Origin: Tanytarsus gracilentus
Taxonomy: Eukaryota; Arthropoda; Insecta; Diptera; Chironomidae
Reading direction: 5' to 3'
Assembly (NCBI GenBank): GCA_038502055.1
Contig: JAXRKN010000045.1
Span: 6,656,501 to 6,720,500, forward strand
DNA: 64,000 nt
Position numbers and translations under genes: made by a program. The notes beneath the pieces are model-generated. The model saw only the letters and a list, made by a program, of their open reading frames with translations, was not told the origin of the DNA and made no database searches. Positions 13,801 to 28,505 of this stretch are shown here, one piece after another. The number at the start of each line of letters is the position of its first letter. Position 1 is the stretch's first letter.

Positions 13801-16800
13801 GCTCCCACAATTGTCTAAATTTTATTAATTGAGTTTGAAAATTATTCGCAAGCAATTAAATAATATTGAACGTATAAATAAAATTACAAAACATTCGGAT
13901 GCACTGCTGAGCGCACAATGGGTTCAAAATTGAAATGAACCTTGGAGACGAGTTCACAATCATTCAATTGAATCGATGGAAAAAACATAATGAAGCAGTC
14001 GCAATAAAATTTCAAATATTCTCTCTCGGCGGCAACGGCGGTGGATTGGAAAATAATCAATATGAAAAGCACTTTTTGTTTTCATTAAGTGCAATGTATT
14101 TTCAGCTGAAAAGCAAATATAAAATTATATTATTGAGTGCAATTTGCAATTATGGGATGCGATTTAGCGGAAATCATTGAACACTGAATTGGAATACATT
14201 TTATTTTAATTGGGCGAGAGAGAGAGAGGGATGGAAATGAGATTGAGGTCGTTTGAAAGATCGAAATGCATTTAAATCAAAATTATTTCTTTCGTTTAAT
14301 TTGTTTTAAATTTCCATGAATTTTTTCTGTAATTTTATATTTTAGTAAATTAAATTTTAATTTTTTGTATTTTTAATATCCCTGGATTTTTTTACTTCCA
14401 CAAAAATCCCATTTTCTGCTTGTCTTCTTTTCTCCTAAACCTTAAAAATTTATTTAATTCAAATCTACATTAAAAATTCACCCCGGTAAATCGCGTTCAT
14501 TGCAAAAATCGTCGCTATTATTCAACTAATTGAATATACATGTAATGTCAATCAATTGCAGACACATTTCCACATTTTAGATTTTGCAATAAAAGCTTTC
14601 GCAAACTGAGTGACGTCGCCTGATTAAAAATGGAAAATGTACATGCGTTTAAGTGAGTAAACATGTGAAGATAAAATAGCATTTGCAATTAGTCAAATTG
14701 TGGATTTTATACTTTTAAGCTGAGGCTAAAGCTTGGATTTTGCAATCAACATGTGTCACGGAAAATTGAAATGGTGCCGCCACAATTGCACGAATTTTGT
14801 GCTTTCACTATTCAATAACTAACTTCCTGCCGTTTCCATTTGTCTCAAATTTACGTGATGTCATTCGATTGTAATCCGAAAAATACATGGAAGGTAAAAA
14901 TATTTCCTCACGTCACGTTTCCCTTTAATAAACTTCTTCCACTCTTTATGTAGGTGAATTCGGAAATTCGATTTGTTTTACACTCCACTAAAAATAAATA
15001 ATTTTTCTTTCATGACCAGTGAGAATTTTTATTTATTTAAAAACTAAATTTTTAATTGCTTAAAAATAATTTTTTATAGATTTTTTCGGCAAGATTTTAA
15101 TTTTTTTCTTCCTGGGATCTCTTTTCCATGTCAATGGTGGTTGGAGGGTTGGAAATAAAAAACATATCAATTTAAATGCAAATTGTATTTTTGTTAAAAA
15201 ATCGAGGACCATAGTGCGATGACTTCTTTATCGCTATCCGCATAGTGTCCTGGCGATGTTCCAGGCTATGGCGACAAGACAGGCTATAAATAATGTTGGC
15301 ACGGGAACATTCTGACACAAAAATTTTGCTTTTCTTTGTCTTCACATTATTATTTTTTGAATCTGCAAACCACGCAGTCATGAATACACCATACATGCAT
15401 GTTGTTGCTATAACACGTGCGGCTGAAGTCTCTTATTTATTTTTAAAAATATTTTTTTTTCTCTCTCTCTCTCAAACCAATGAACACTTTTATTTTTTCC
15501 GGTCATTTATTTTTTTTAATACACCAATTTTTTTCGAATAAAAACGACACTCCGAATGAATTGAAGATAATTTTTTTAAGTCCACAACATGAAGTTGATG
15601 CTCGGCAATTTAAAATTGCTTTCCACACAAAAATGTTCAAAACTGCATCATTTTTTGCAAGGGTTGTATAACTTGATGTTTAAAAGCGTCAAATAAAAAT
15701 TTAAAACCGTTAAAAAACATTCAAAAAATTTTCAAAGCTGAAATTTTGAAACACTTTTATTCATTTCTCAAAATTCACTAGATCGAAAACAAATTATGAT
15801 GCATTTTTATTGATATTAAGCTCATAAATTCAACAACTTTTGCCAATTTCGTTCCGCATATTTATATTGCATGCTCTCATTCACCATAGCGACATAATTT
15901 CTGATCTCAATTGGAAAACGATGATGCTCACACGAGGATAAAAAGTAAAACACAGCGATATACTAACGATGCGACATGAGATAGGTAGAGAAAAGGAAAT
16001 AAAAATCATGACAAATATTGTGCTTATCATTTGGAGCAAAACAAATTGATTATGATTCTACAAATATTGGATTTCCGCCATATTTTAGAAAAAGACGATG
16101 CTGAAAATATGAAAAGTTGCAAAATCATGAGATACTGGCATTTAGGTGGAAATTTGTAGGGGAAGTGTAAGGAATCTAAATCATCCTTAAGTTATTTTTT
16201 TGCCAAAAGTCAGAGTAAGTAGAACATAAATTTTTAAATTCATTTTAAATTTTAAAAAAATTTATCCTTTAATCTTTAAAATTATCGCATAAAAATTAAC
16301 GTCTAAATAATTTTTGAATAGTAAGTGTCTTCTCCTTGTAAGAATCAGTCTGCTCTATTTTTATTGACTTGTTTGCCTTCCACTTCAATACAAGACGAAA
16401 AATTTTGGGTCCTTTTTCCTTTTCTGATATTTTATTTATCGACTTTTCTCTCTCTCACTGAATCACTTCATGTGTACTTCGATGCGGTTGAAACTTTTAT
16501 CAGCTGGGATTGAAATGATAAACGGAATTCACTCACGCATGCAAGCATAAATTCTCCCTTAAAATTCAAATTTTCTACTTATTCATGCAATTATGGTCGA
16601 ATGAATGTGTGCAGTTGGAAAATGGGAAATTGGCAACAAATGCTTACAACAAATTTTTAGACCAGAAATGTGCACAAAATAGCTTCAAAAACATGACACA
16701 ACAAAATATACGAATGTCGACTTTAACCACACACACACACACACGCGTTGAGTCACCATCGTTGATTTTTGCAAGGAACAGAATAATTTGAAATTTTTAA

Positions 16801-19800
16801 ATCCAGATTGATTTGAATTTTATAAAATTTCAGAGGGGTTAAAAACATAAATTTTAAATATTTAAATTAACTAAAGTTTTCATCCCTCGACTTGATATCT
16901 CTGCATACTGTGTATGATGATAAAAAAGTTTCTATCTTTCTCCCTCTGTCATGACACAGTCCTACGATCTACGTTTGCACACACATGTACGCCATACTGA
17001 GAATTACTCACCAATTCAGCACAGGCAGATATAAATTTTGGTTTATTCTGTTAAAACCGCAAAAAGCATACACACATTGAGAGGAGAAGTGAAACCACTT
17101 GTGCTAGAGCATGAATAATTTTCATAAATCTCAATGATATAAATTTTCATATAAATGCGAAATTGCTTGAGAGTATTCGAAAATGCACTCGACACCACTC
17201 TGTGAATAAGCCAGTATTTTGGACTGCAGTATTGTAACTATTTTTCGAGTGTTTATGCATGAGAGAAACTTTTCTCGAATGTGGGTGTGAGAATCGGGGT
17301 TAGAACTAATTCCATTTAATTGTAAACAATGTTGAGTATGCAATTTGACTTGCTGACTTTTGACATGTAATTGGAACAAATTTTTAGAGCATTAGGTTTG
17401 CTTTTTTAGATTCGTAACTTTCGAAGGGGGTTAAAGAAAATAAAAGAATTCAAAATAAAAGTAAAATATTCCATAAAAACCTCTGACATCCCCTTGGTAC
17501 TTGCAAACACTGTTAACATTCTGATTTATGTGTCAAAATACATTTTGCTAACAAATAGAAACAAACATGTTTAACAAATTCAAATATATTTGTAACATTT
17601 TTGTTTTTCGTGTCAGTCCGTTGTAAAAATGCCAAATTTAATCTTCAAAATAAAATGACAGCAGCAATGCAGAATGACATTGTTAAAAATTAATGCAGAA
17701 CTATTTTACTGTCAATTTATGCTGTAGAATGTTTCGACAAATTTGTCTTTTTTATAGAAAATTTATTCTCTGAATTATGCTCACAAATATATTTTTGGCG
17801 TTTCTCAACAAACCAAAAATTTCCAATTAAATCTTGTAATTCTATTTATTTAATTATAAGTCTATTAAACAAACTCGAAAGCAGACAAAATCGAATTGTT
17901 TTCAACTTTTTCTCTTAAAATAACAAAAATCAGCAAAAGACGATAAGAAAAAAATTCCGATGGCGGGAGGAAGAAGAGAAAAGAAAATCGTTAAATTGGT
18001 AAATTTGATTTATTGTTCCAATTTACGATAATGTAAACTTCCACCATATTGCCATCGACAAGAGTGCTTTTGGGCTTCCGCGTGGCATAACAAAATTTTA
18101 CCATTATTACCTGCCCAAAATTTCTTGCTCATAAGAGCACATGAAAGCAACAAGGCACTCGATATAAATTCACCTTGAATGAGGAGCAAAAAAAGTTTTT
18201 TAATTAAAATTTTTTCATAAATTCTCTCGTTTGCGGCGAAGTAAAAGAATGTTTAAGAGAACTTGAGAAAGTTTTCTATTTTTGTTTCTAGCATAATTTG
18301 GTCAAGGGTTGCAGTTGAATGGGTTCACTTTTAATTAGAGATTGTTATTTTTAAAGGGGTTTACCTGAAATTAAAATCATGCCAAAAGTGTCCAGAAGAA
18401 AAATTAATTTTTAAGTACAACTCATTAAGAATTAAAGTCTGTTAAAAAATTTATTTTGAAAAAAGATTTTCAAATAACCGGAGAAGAAACTTTTAAATTT
18501 TTTAACGTATAAATTTTAATCTCAAATGAAAATCTTCAAACTTTTAATGAATCTTTTCCCCTCAAGTTAAATCTCCTTTCAATAGTCAGTTTCAGTAGCA
18601 AGAAATAATAACAAAACAGAAGAGCTGAAAATAAAACTCAATTAAGAAAATTCCACACCGTTGTTTACCTTTTATCTCTAGCTCTTCCTTAAATATATTT
18701 TTTGTAAGCACTACCAAGTGGGAAATCTTGCTCGATTCCAATTATCCATTCTCGTTGCATCATCGCATAGTCGAACTACTTTCAAGATGTGTGTGTGAGA
18801 GAGTAAAACTTTTCCAATCTTCCTCAACGTCCAAAAATACGTAAATTGGAGTTTTTTACGATCCTCTATGGTACATCAAGGTTTATGCTTCAGCTTTCTT
18901 TCATCTTCCGCTTACTCAATTCCAATTAAGATCTTTTCTTCAGCTTAATGTCAAGTGATTAAAAAAATATGAAATTTTAATTAAAAAAGAATTTGAAAAT
19001 TTTAACGGCTTTTTAAAATTTGAAAACAAAGCTGACGAAATTTGTTGATAAACCCCAAAACCTATCCAACTAACACGCTTCATTGATTGAAATATTTAGT
19101 GCGCAATTTTTTCCTCAAGTCAAGCGAGCATTTTTGCCTCATTTTCAATATCAAACACTTCAAGCAATTATGATATTGATTCAATTAGAGGACGAAAAAA
19201 TTATCTACGAAATTTTCTTATAGCGTGTGGCATACGATGGGCGAAAGATGTTGATTGCCTCATGATATCGCCTCACTCAATTGATTCTAATTTACATCGT
19301 AAATATTCAATCATCGAGAAATTTGAATCGCCTACGTTGGTAATGAGAAGAAGAAAAAGTTTAGTGGGAGAAGAAAAAATATTTCAATTCAATGAGGTTT
19401 AATTTTAGGATAAAATACTTTTTTCAACCAGAGTCACTCAACCTTTCCTGCAACATATAAAAAATTATTTACCACCTAACTTTTATTAAACATCAAATGA
19501 AAACATGCGAAGAAATTTCCGCCACATTATTTGCATTAAAATCGTCGACAGTATTTTCCTGATTCACACACCAGCAATAGCAAACAAACTCTCTCATGTT
19601 TTCTCTCTCCCACTCGTGTCGATAATTACATGAGCAGCAATTTTCCATTAAACAATAATTGTGCTCACACAACCATTGTTTTTCATCTACACCATACTTT
19701 CTACTACAGCATTATGTCATTAATTGAGTTTTTGAATTGTTGCTGTGCACATGTTTATGTTCCACCTCTCTCCACTCAACGTGTACTCTTGTTCACACTT

Positions 19801-21617
19801 CCTGCACACAACATAAAACTTTTTTTTAAATGAATTTTTGCGCTTTCCTTTTTATTGCCTCTCCTGCTTAATTTTCATCTTATTGCATAAACATTTTCTC
19901 ACGTTTTAACGTTTCTGCTGTTTATTTTCACATTTTCTTTGTTTCAACTCTCAAACAAGCGTAGAGCGAAAATATTATGGAAAGCATGAAAAGTATTTAA
20001 GTGTCTGGTATTTATGTTTTCTATCTCTTTACTTATGTACACCATTTTGAAGATGTTTCTGCTCGTTTTTTGTGTGCATGCCATTAAAAAATTCATAAGA
20101 ATTTCATTTCAATTTTTTAAGACAAGGGTTTTTAGACTTTATGCAATGAAAAGGGGAATTTAAAGTGAAAATGAGCTTTAATGCACAGTGAAATATTTAA
20201 AAAGAAATAAAGAAAAAAATCTTTAAAAATTCCAAATTTCTCATAAGCATTTTTGCCTTTAAATTTTTAACTTTTCATCCCTCAAGCGATCCTTAAAGCC
20301 ATTTAAAACTTTGAAACTCTTTGCCCCATATTTACGACATCATCTTTCAATTTAACATTTTTATATTTTTGTTACTCTTTTCACTTTTTTCTCCTTCGGG
20401 CATTGCGAATCATCGTTTGTGACAACATTTTTGCTCTTTAAAGTTTTCACTTAAATTCTCCCTTTCTAAAATTCAGTTTAAATTTGTATTCTGTAAGCAC
20501 AACAGCAAATAATAACATTTTAATCCTCACGAGAATGTCAATCATGGAGAATGAAATGTCAGTTACTGGACGCCAAAATGGAAAATTCACACAATCTCTT
20601 AGTGCAATAACCTTCATCATGGTCGTTGTGTTTTGAGAAATTTTTTGCGTCATCTTTTTGGCGCTGATGAAAAAATTCTGGTTATGGAAATATTTCTTTA
20701 ATAAGACGGAACTTAACGTCAGTTTCGTGACATGATTTTTAATCCTAGACAAGAAAAAAATCTTTGAAGAGAAACTTTCAAAACTGTTTAAATTTTGTGA
20801 GTTAAAATTTAAAAAAAATTATTAAAAAATCTTTGTACATCATCAGGACAAAATCCCTCAACTAAATCAGCTCCTAATTAACTTTTGTTACTATCTAATT
20901 TTTTCCATCGTTGTGGCTATTTTTCAAATGGGTTGGCAGAATATTTTGTTAAATTTATTCAAGTTAGATGTTCGTCGACCGCTCGGCATTTGATCAAAAA
21001 AGCTGAATATACCAGTAGCTCAAAATAATTTGCCTTAAATTAATTCACAGCTCCTAATCGATGCAGGTGGCGTGAGGTATACAATTATTTTCCAATAACA
21101 CTCACGACAACGCTATTGTTGATACTAAATAGAAATTACTTAATTGCAATATTTCCACATGGTGTGTTGAGGTGAAAACTGAAAATTTGCTTACACTCTA
21201 AAAAGTTGTTGAACAACAATAAAGTTATAACTCATACGAGTTGCTGTGGCTTGGTGATTACGGAAATTTTGCACTTACTACCAATGGTTTTCATAAACTT
21301 TATTCAAGCATACGTTCGAGACTATGCATTTTGAATTATATTGTCTAGATTCCATTCCTGTGAGACAAATTTAATCATAGAGCGAGAGAAAATATACAAA
21401 ATGTGCTTAGCAATAAAATTCTCGAAAATGATGTGAAAATTACAAATGTTGGATTTTTAAACTAATTTAATATTTTTAAACTCAATGCTAATGAAAAAAA
21501 ATATTTTAAAAATAATTAAAATTTTAACCTGAGTGTCAACCCCTTGAAAACCATCCATTTATTGAATAAAATCAATTATTTTAATACACTTTGCTAAATT
21601 TCGCAGGTGTTTTTTTT
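10848..21617. other. Gene-free A+T-rich interval
   Basis: I found no convincing coding exon on either strand. Simple-sequence tracts include a GA run at 14217-14231, a CT run near 15463-15475 and a CA run near 16729-16745. A small hairpin lies near 15230-15274 (see findings). The rest is A/T-rich with long Lys/Asn/Phe-type open frames of no recognisable family. Promoter elements of the LRR gene should lie just right of 10848. Confidence 0.5.
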
Positions 21618-22830
21618 AACGTGGGCGAATATCGACAAATTTCAATGGCAACGCCAGGTGTTTATAAAAAGAAAAGGATTCAGAAAATTATCCGAAAAAT
21701 AAATCCTTCTTGAACACACAATATTCATTGATTAATCTGTGAAGTCCCTGGACCAGATTTTTTAGAGACTTCTAGTTTCAACTCGTCAAGATGGTCACTG
21801 TTAAACAAGATGGGTCTATATGTGCAGGCACTGACTATCTCCCTGTTTTTGAGTCATGACCTATGGTCTGAAAAATGGACATTAGTGGCACTCCTGGCCG
21901 ATAACGATGGACATTTTTCATACAAAAATTTTCAATCTTATATGGCTTCTATGATGACGAGTTATCGACATATGAAGCCATGTTCGTGAAAATTGGACAT
22001 TAGTGGTAATCCTGGATTGATATTGATGAACATTTTTGAAAAATGGAATGTCCATCGATGGCCGATGCCATGCGAGTGCCACGGACAGCCATAATATCCA
22101 TTTTTCAGAACTATGGACATTCATGGTATCTCGTGGCCGGCCATTATGGACATTCTTCAAAACTCGTAATGTCAATGGATTTCTCATGGAATGACGAGTT
22201 CAATGACATACATGAAGTGATAGTTTTGAAATGAATGTCCATTAGTGGCACCCGGCCAGCCAGTGCCACGGACACTCCTCAAAAAAATATCAATGCCAAT
22301 CGATTCCTGGTCCATTTTTCAGAAACTATGACTTTCTGAAAATGGGTATTCGTTGAACTCGTAATGATGGACACTCCCAGGAATCTAATGACATAGACGA
22401 TTTTTGATGCAAGACTAGTTCAACGACATACAGGACTAGCCATAGTTCTGAAAATGGCCAAAGTGGTCCGCCGTCCAGATTGACTTCCTCAAAACTCATT
22501 AATGTCAATCGATTCCTTATGCACTTACGATTTTCAACATACCAATGAGCTGTATAAAAGAAAATTTGTATTAAAAAGGACATTTACACCCAGGGACGGT
22601 CCTTGATGGGTCTACCTTGAAACTAAATCTTTTTTCCAACGTGGAACCAAAACGCGATCTTTATCGACAAACCCGATTTCAATGGCAACCAGCCAGGTGT
22701 TGAGATATGCCGCCCACTAAGATCGTAAGAAAGTGAGAAAGTGAGAAAGTAAGAAAGTAAGGATTCAGAAAATTATCCGAAAAATAAATCCTTCTTGAAC
22801 ACACAATATTCATTGATTAATCTGTGAAGT
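21618..22830. repeat. Degenerate tandem array flanked by direct repeats
   Basis: A block beginning AACGTGG, and including TTTCAATGGCAAC and CCAGGTGTT, occurs at 21618-21745 and again at 22638-22830. Its last 72 bases (21674-21745 and 22759-22830) are identical. Between the copies lie about 0.9 kb of diverged repeats of roughly 115-120 bases, recognisable by recurring ATGGACATTAGTGGCA, TCCTGGCC and GTCAATGGATT-like words, some in opposite orientation. The second flank also carries a short 8-base tandem (GAAAGTGA type) at about 22728-22760. The layout suggests a small non-autonomous element with terminal direct repeats, or a satellite trapped between duplicated ends. I see no coding capacity. 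Confidence 0.7.
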
Positions 22831-25800
22831 TTGCTAGGCCTAAGATTTGAGTATATGTTTTGCCATTGCACAATGTAATGTCTTGGCACTAGGGGCAAAA
22901 ACTGGTTTTGGAGAAATCCAAAATTAATATATAGCGGAGCTATAATAAAAAATACTTTCGAGATTAAATAAAATGCAAACTTTTAAAAGCAAATCCAATA
23001 TTCTAGAAATGAATCTAACTTACATGATGAAGTCAATTAATTTTTATAAAGCACTTCACTCTCATCCCCTCAAGTGTATGATAAATTGCACATATTCCAA
23101 TTAAATGTCGACTCACCCACAGGAAAGTTTTATTCATTTTAAAATTTATATGATGTCCATTGTGGCACCGAACAGACACACTCGCACATCCATATTAATT
23201 TATAAACTATTTGAAGCAAATTTAATTACACTTCAGCAAGTTCTTTCTCATTCCTCTCAACCGGACAATCAATTTCTGTAGTTTCAACATTTAGCCGCAG
23301 AGATGAGGAAAAATGTGAAGCAATTAATTTATTCTTCGAACCTCTTCGTGCATGAAAAAATTTTTTACATTACAATGAAGCCATTTTGTATTGAAAATTA
23401 GTTGAATGAGATATTCATATTCACATCATCATCATCGCCAGTGTCCTTACTTAAAAGAGTGAGGAAAAAAGTTTTTCAAGGGGTGCGACATCATCATGCT
23501 TGTTTATTTAGTAAATTTTAATTAATAAATTTAAAATTGTGTAATATTTGATAATAACCATAGTTTTCAACCCTTAAACCCATGCATTTATCTATAAACA
23601 TGACTAGCAACTTCAACGACACATTTCCATATTCTGAATTTGATTTAAATTTTCAGATACAGAGTGAGCATGAAACTCAAGCAAGTGAGACATGATAAGA
23701 GCTGTGTTGTTTGAATAAAGCCTGCAGAAAATTGTATACATGCTGGAAAATGACCGCAGTCCGAACCGACACAGCATAGAATTTAAAATGTGAAATGAAC
23801 ATTGTTTCTTGTTTGAATTTTAGAGAGAAACCAAATTATGTCGAACATGGAATGATTTTGTTGCGCATTGTTAATTTTAGAGCGAAAATTTTACGAGGAA
23901 TTCAGAAAATTAGTTGATGAGGAAAATGATGCTGAAATTTAACAGAACTTTTTCACTTTAATGATTTTAATTTTTAGTTTTTTTTTCATCTTAATTTCAA
24001 GTTTTAATCCTTCTTTGATGAAAAATCTCATTAAAGGTTAAGCTCACATTACGGGTCTTAAAGGCTCGTTAACCCTCATTTCAAAAAGCTCTCTCTAAAA
24101 AACAAGACACTCAAAAAAAACTTTTAACGATATTCCCCATCATCAACCCCATCCTTTTTTTATGCCATCACAGTTTTCATTTCACTCTTCTTTGTTTTGT
24201 CAAGCGTTAGAGATTAAAAAACTTTAAACTGCAACAATTCTTTCGAAAGTAATTTAAGTAACGACAATAATGGCAAGCTGTCAAAACAACGAGGAAAGAA
24301 AAATCTTAAGAAGCTTTTTAGCTTTCACGAAACATCATGGAGAAGTGACTTCGATGACTTGAGGGTAAAAAAATAAAAGAGCAGTACTTTTGTTCCTTAT
24401 GAGAGAAATTTTTGTCATCTTTAGTGGAAGAAATTGCTGACTAAATACATTGATAGTTAAGTTTTAATCTATATTGAAGGCATTGAAGCGCAATTTTAGA
24501 TAATTTTCAAAAATTTTAGACATTTAAAAAATAAAAACTTATTAAATTAATTTAAAATCCAGCTAAAAGAACAATATTGAGAAGAGAAAAGTTTTCAAAT
24601 ATCTGACAACGGGTTTTTATCATAGAAGAAGAAAATTAAAACTTTTTCTCAATGATAGAAGAAAAAAGTCTTTGTAGGTGGTGGAGGAAGAAGAACTTTG
24701 GAGACAACAGCAGCTACATTAATATTCTCAACTCATCGGAGAGTTGCCCGAGAAAAAGGAATTTGTTAATAAATTTTTGCTTTCGTGCAGGAACAAAAAA
24801 AAGAAGCGAGAAACTTTTCATAGTCTCTAAAAATCAGTTATTCACTGGAACGAGTAATAACCAAAATGCAATGGGTTGCTGGATGTGAAAAAGAAAAGAT
24901 AGGGAAAAAACAATTTCCACCATTCGACCGAAAAGGCAAGTCTGGAAAATTAATTTCGATCACTCGTTCCTCGACAACTGCGGAGCTAGTTATGCTTTGA
25001 TTGCAAATCGAAGGGGCGAGTGACTTGGGAAGAAACTTGATTCAGATTCAAACTTGTCTCGAATTAAAATTTTATGAATTAATTATAATATAATATTAAT
25101 TAATTCAGGTCAATTGCCCTTCAGCACACTCTTAACCATTGTAATGGAAAATTGAAAATACGCTCGTTCCAGAATGAGACACATCTAGTGAAGTACCGTG
25201 AATTGCAATTTAAACGTCATTTCATCCACGAACACATTTTATCAACGGAAACAGGAAGTATCGATAATGGAAATGGAAGTGTGTATGCGGTGTTGGCGAG
25301 CGATAGAAATAAATTGAAAATTTATATAAATTACCTGCAGCGTCATTCGATTCGCTTAATTAATTAATTAAATTGGAAAGCAATAAGGACTTTTTGCAGT
25401 CAGTGCTGACGCAATCGATGAGTGTCAGTTGGATGCTCTTAAGAATTCCGACGTTGAGAAGTTTGTGGATATTTTAAATTTTAAATATTTAATTTCTTAA
25501 TTATTTTAATTAATCTTTATCAAATTTTAAAAATTGTAATTATAATTAACATTAAATACTCACACCCTGAAATGCACTCAATTGAATATCCCATTCAGGT
25601 TATATTACTTTACATGAAAATTCAATTTTGCAATTTGCAACACCTTTCCATCGAGACGTCGATTATTTTGCATCTCCATTTGCCATTAGCTGTACATATT
25701 GATAAAATTCAATCAATGAGAAAATTTCTTCATTTGAATAGAGCTCATTGTGAAAAGCCTTTTATCGACGTGTAACAAAATTTTGAAGATGCAAACTTGA

Positions 25801-26853
25801 AAAGTGAATTTGTAATTTAAAAATTTTCTTCTGTTGATACAGAGAGAAAATTAAATCGAGACAAAATTTTAAAGGATTATGGAAATAATTTTGAGCAAAC
25901 ATAAAGAGATATTTTTTGATAGGTACTTAATCTGAGATTTAAATGTAACAAAAGGCTCAACAATAATTTTGTTCTATAGAAGTTAAAATTTCAGAAAATC
26001 TCTCAACTAAATTTTCAATTCAAGTAAAATTTAATCTTTTCAAAAACCCTCAAGGAAAGTTCATTTATTCAAGAATTCACTATAACCCTTCAATTTAAGT
26101 GACAACAAGGCTTCAATTATCAATCAATTTCTCTTTGAAATGCAAACTATTTATCATAACATTTTCCAATTAATGGTTGCAATCGACTCAAGTTACGAAG
26201 AGACATGAAAATTACAAAATTTAGTTTGTGTCCAAATTATGCACATCAATTTTCTCAACATGGCTTCAAATATTTTATGAAAGCAATTTACTCTAGCTTG
26301 TCCATTCAATTTGAATTAATTTTTTATATTTATTGAAACCGAGGGCATCGAAAAGGCAAGAATAGGAGAAAGAAAATTTACACAAAATGACAAATGCATA
26401 CATTTCAGTTCAATGAACCTGCTTGTTATCCTTCTTCAAATTGAGTGAGTGAGTAAGATAGAAAAAAAGGTTGAAATTGAATTTTCAGCACTGCCGAATC
26501 CAAATACAAACACCGAAAGCTTCTTCTTTGTTCACGAAAGAGTTCTATAAATGGTGGAAGAAGATAAATCTGGGGTTGGAACTTAAATACACTTCAAAAA
26601 TCAAAACTAATAGCCTGAAAAGTTAAATATTGTTTGTTAGGGTCAAAATTTAAAATTAATAAAGTAAATTTTAAACAAATAAAAATTAGTTGAGAAAATA
26701 AAGTTTTTTCTGTGGTAAAAAAATTAAAAAAAATCCCTTGAAAAAAGTGTCTAACGAGCTCAAATATGCAGAAATGAAGTTAAATTAAGCATATAATAAA
26801 TTCTGAACTGTAAACAATGAAAATTTTTATGAAAATAAAAAAAGTTTTTCCAT
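22831..26853. other. Gene-free A+T-rich interval
   Basis: There is no coding exon I can support. The right end should include the 3' UTR and polyadenylation region of the minus-strand protease homologue that ends at 26854. A small perfect palindrome, TATAGCGGAGCTATA, lies near 22931-22945. Confidence 0.45.
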
Positions 26854-27781
26854 CTACAGATTGCGACTTAAAAATGTGTTGACTTGATAGCTGATGCCAG
26901 TGACTGTCTCAATCCATCCGACATAAAAGCTGACAGCCGTGTATATGTTTGGAAATATTCCGGGTACATTTTCACATATCGGTCCATTTCTGAATGATCC
27001 AATGCCGACAACAATTCGATTGACTAAAAGCGGCGCTCCAATATCGCCTGTGCACAAAACACTTGTCTCCATTGCACAAACACTCTCACGATATGGCAGC
27101 TTTGTGCCGTTGACGGCTTCAGTGCATTCTGTCATTGAAATTATTCTTAAATCAGCACGTTGAAGGTGATATACTGTAACGCCTGGTGCAGTTTGACCCC
27201 AGCCTAAAAAAATCATTATTGAAAGAATCAAACTAAATAATAAAAACTTACTCGCATGGACAGCTCGAGTTCCACTCATAAATCTCGAATTAGGTGTCGC
27301 TAAATTAGCGTAAGGTTCAATTAAATTTCCAAGTGTCATCAAAGCGTTCGATTCCAATATGCAAAGATCATTATCGAGCGTTCCTGTTGTGTTAAATAAA
27401 GGATGAGAAGTAACGCTTCGAACGCCAACTTTTTGTCCACTTGTTTGATTTTGAGGTGTAATTACCGTCAAACCAAATTCCATTCTCAGACTTGATAAGG
27501 TGCGATTTGCGACACAACCAGCTGATGATAATACAAAATTTTCACTCAATAAAACTCCTGTACAAATGTGAGACGCAATCGAAATGAATCTGAATTGGAT
27601 TGAGACCTGAAATTATATATTTAATTAAATTTCAAAAAAAATAATTTTTAATTCTAACCAAAAACGGAAGCTCAGCAATATCCGCATTTTGACCATTGCT
27701 AATTGATGGCATTACATTTGCATTGAGCACTTGAAAATATGAAATTAATCCCAAAAATATTAAAAAACTTTTAATAAACAT
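26854..27781 (-). CDS. Secreted trypsin-like serine protease homologue, catalytically inactive
   Basis: Exons 27781-27659, 27606-27252 and 27203-26854 join to 275 residues. A hydrophobic signal peptide (residues 1 to about 21) leads straight into a chymotrypsin-fold domain with no clip domain. The IVGG-type N-terminus is degenerate (ISNG) and no Arg or Lys precedes it, so trypsin-like activation is not evident. The motif around the catalytic His reads LSSAGC, with Gly71 replacing His. The Asp motif DNDLCIL (Asp121) is kept. The Ser motif reads GDIGAP, with Ile214 replacing Ser. Cys pairs equivalent to C42-C58, C168-C182 and C191-C220 are present. It is therefore a non-catalytic serine protease homologue. 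Insect members of this class often act as cofactors in melanisation or as accessory-gland or gut proteins; its role here is unknown. Confidence 0.9.
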
Positions 27782-28505
27782 TTTATTTTCTTGACGAATT
27801 GTTTACTCGTTAATGAACAAAATAAAACTGATTAATTTTTATTGCAATTTTTGGAGTAGCGACTTATTTTGTGCGATAAGAAATTTTATCAAAAACTTCT
27901 TCCGGACGAATTTAAACTTTTACATACCTGAAGATTATTTTTTCTTTTTAAATCTAAAAGCTTATCGAGCTTATCAAAATTCGTAGAATTGTCACAATTT
28001 TTTGATTAGATTTTCCTAGAGATTGACAAGAGAGTTTTTTTGTACATTTTCTAAATTTAAAAAATCATAACACGTTGCAAAAGTTTTAGAATTTTAATGA
28101 TGCCTAAAATATATTTTTTGGTTTTTCTATATTTATTTTTATTCAAAATAAAATAAACTATAAACATTCAACATTCAAATTATTACATAAAATATTTGAC
28201 TTGAATTATTAAAGTTAGTTTTATCGCACAGAAATTTGTGTAAAGTCACCAGAAATTGATTAGAATAAATTTATGAAAATAAACTTCAACTAAAAATTTT
28301 TTAAGGTTAAATCATCCATAAATATTTCACTCTCAGAATGTTTGATGCAACAACACTTTTTCAATGTCAACTGCAGGATGTGTCACGATCAAAAGTTTTT
28401 CACTCTACATAAAAAAACTTTCCACGACATTAACTGGAAATGTTTAAAAAATTTATACATGTAAAACATGACACTTGATTGACTTTTCAATCTATGTTTA
28501 TGGTT

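Noticed and set aside
16729..16745. CA microsatellite, and similar GA, CT, GT and TA runs elsewhere
   Set aside because: Ordinary simple-sequence tracts with no further structure.
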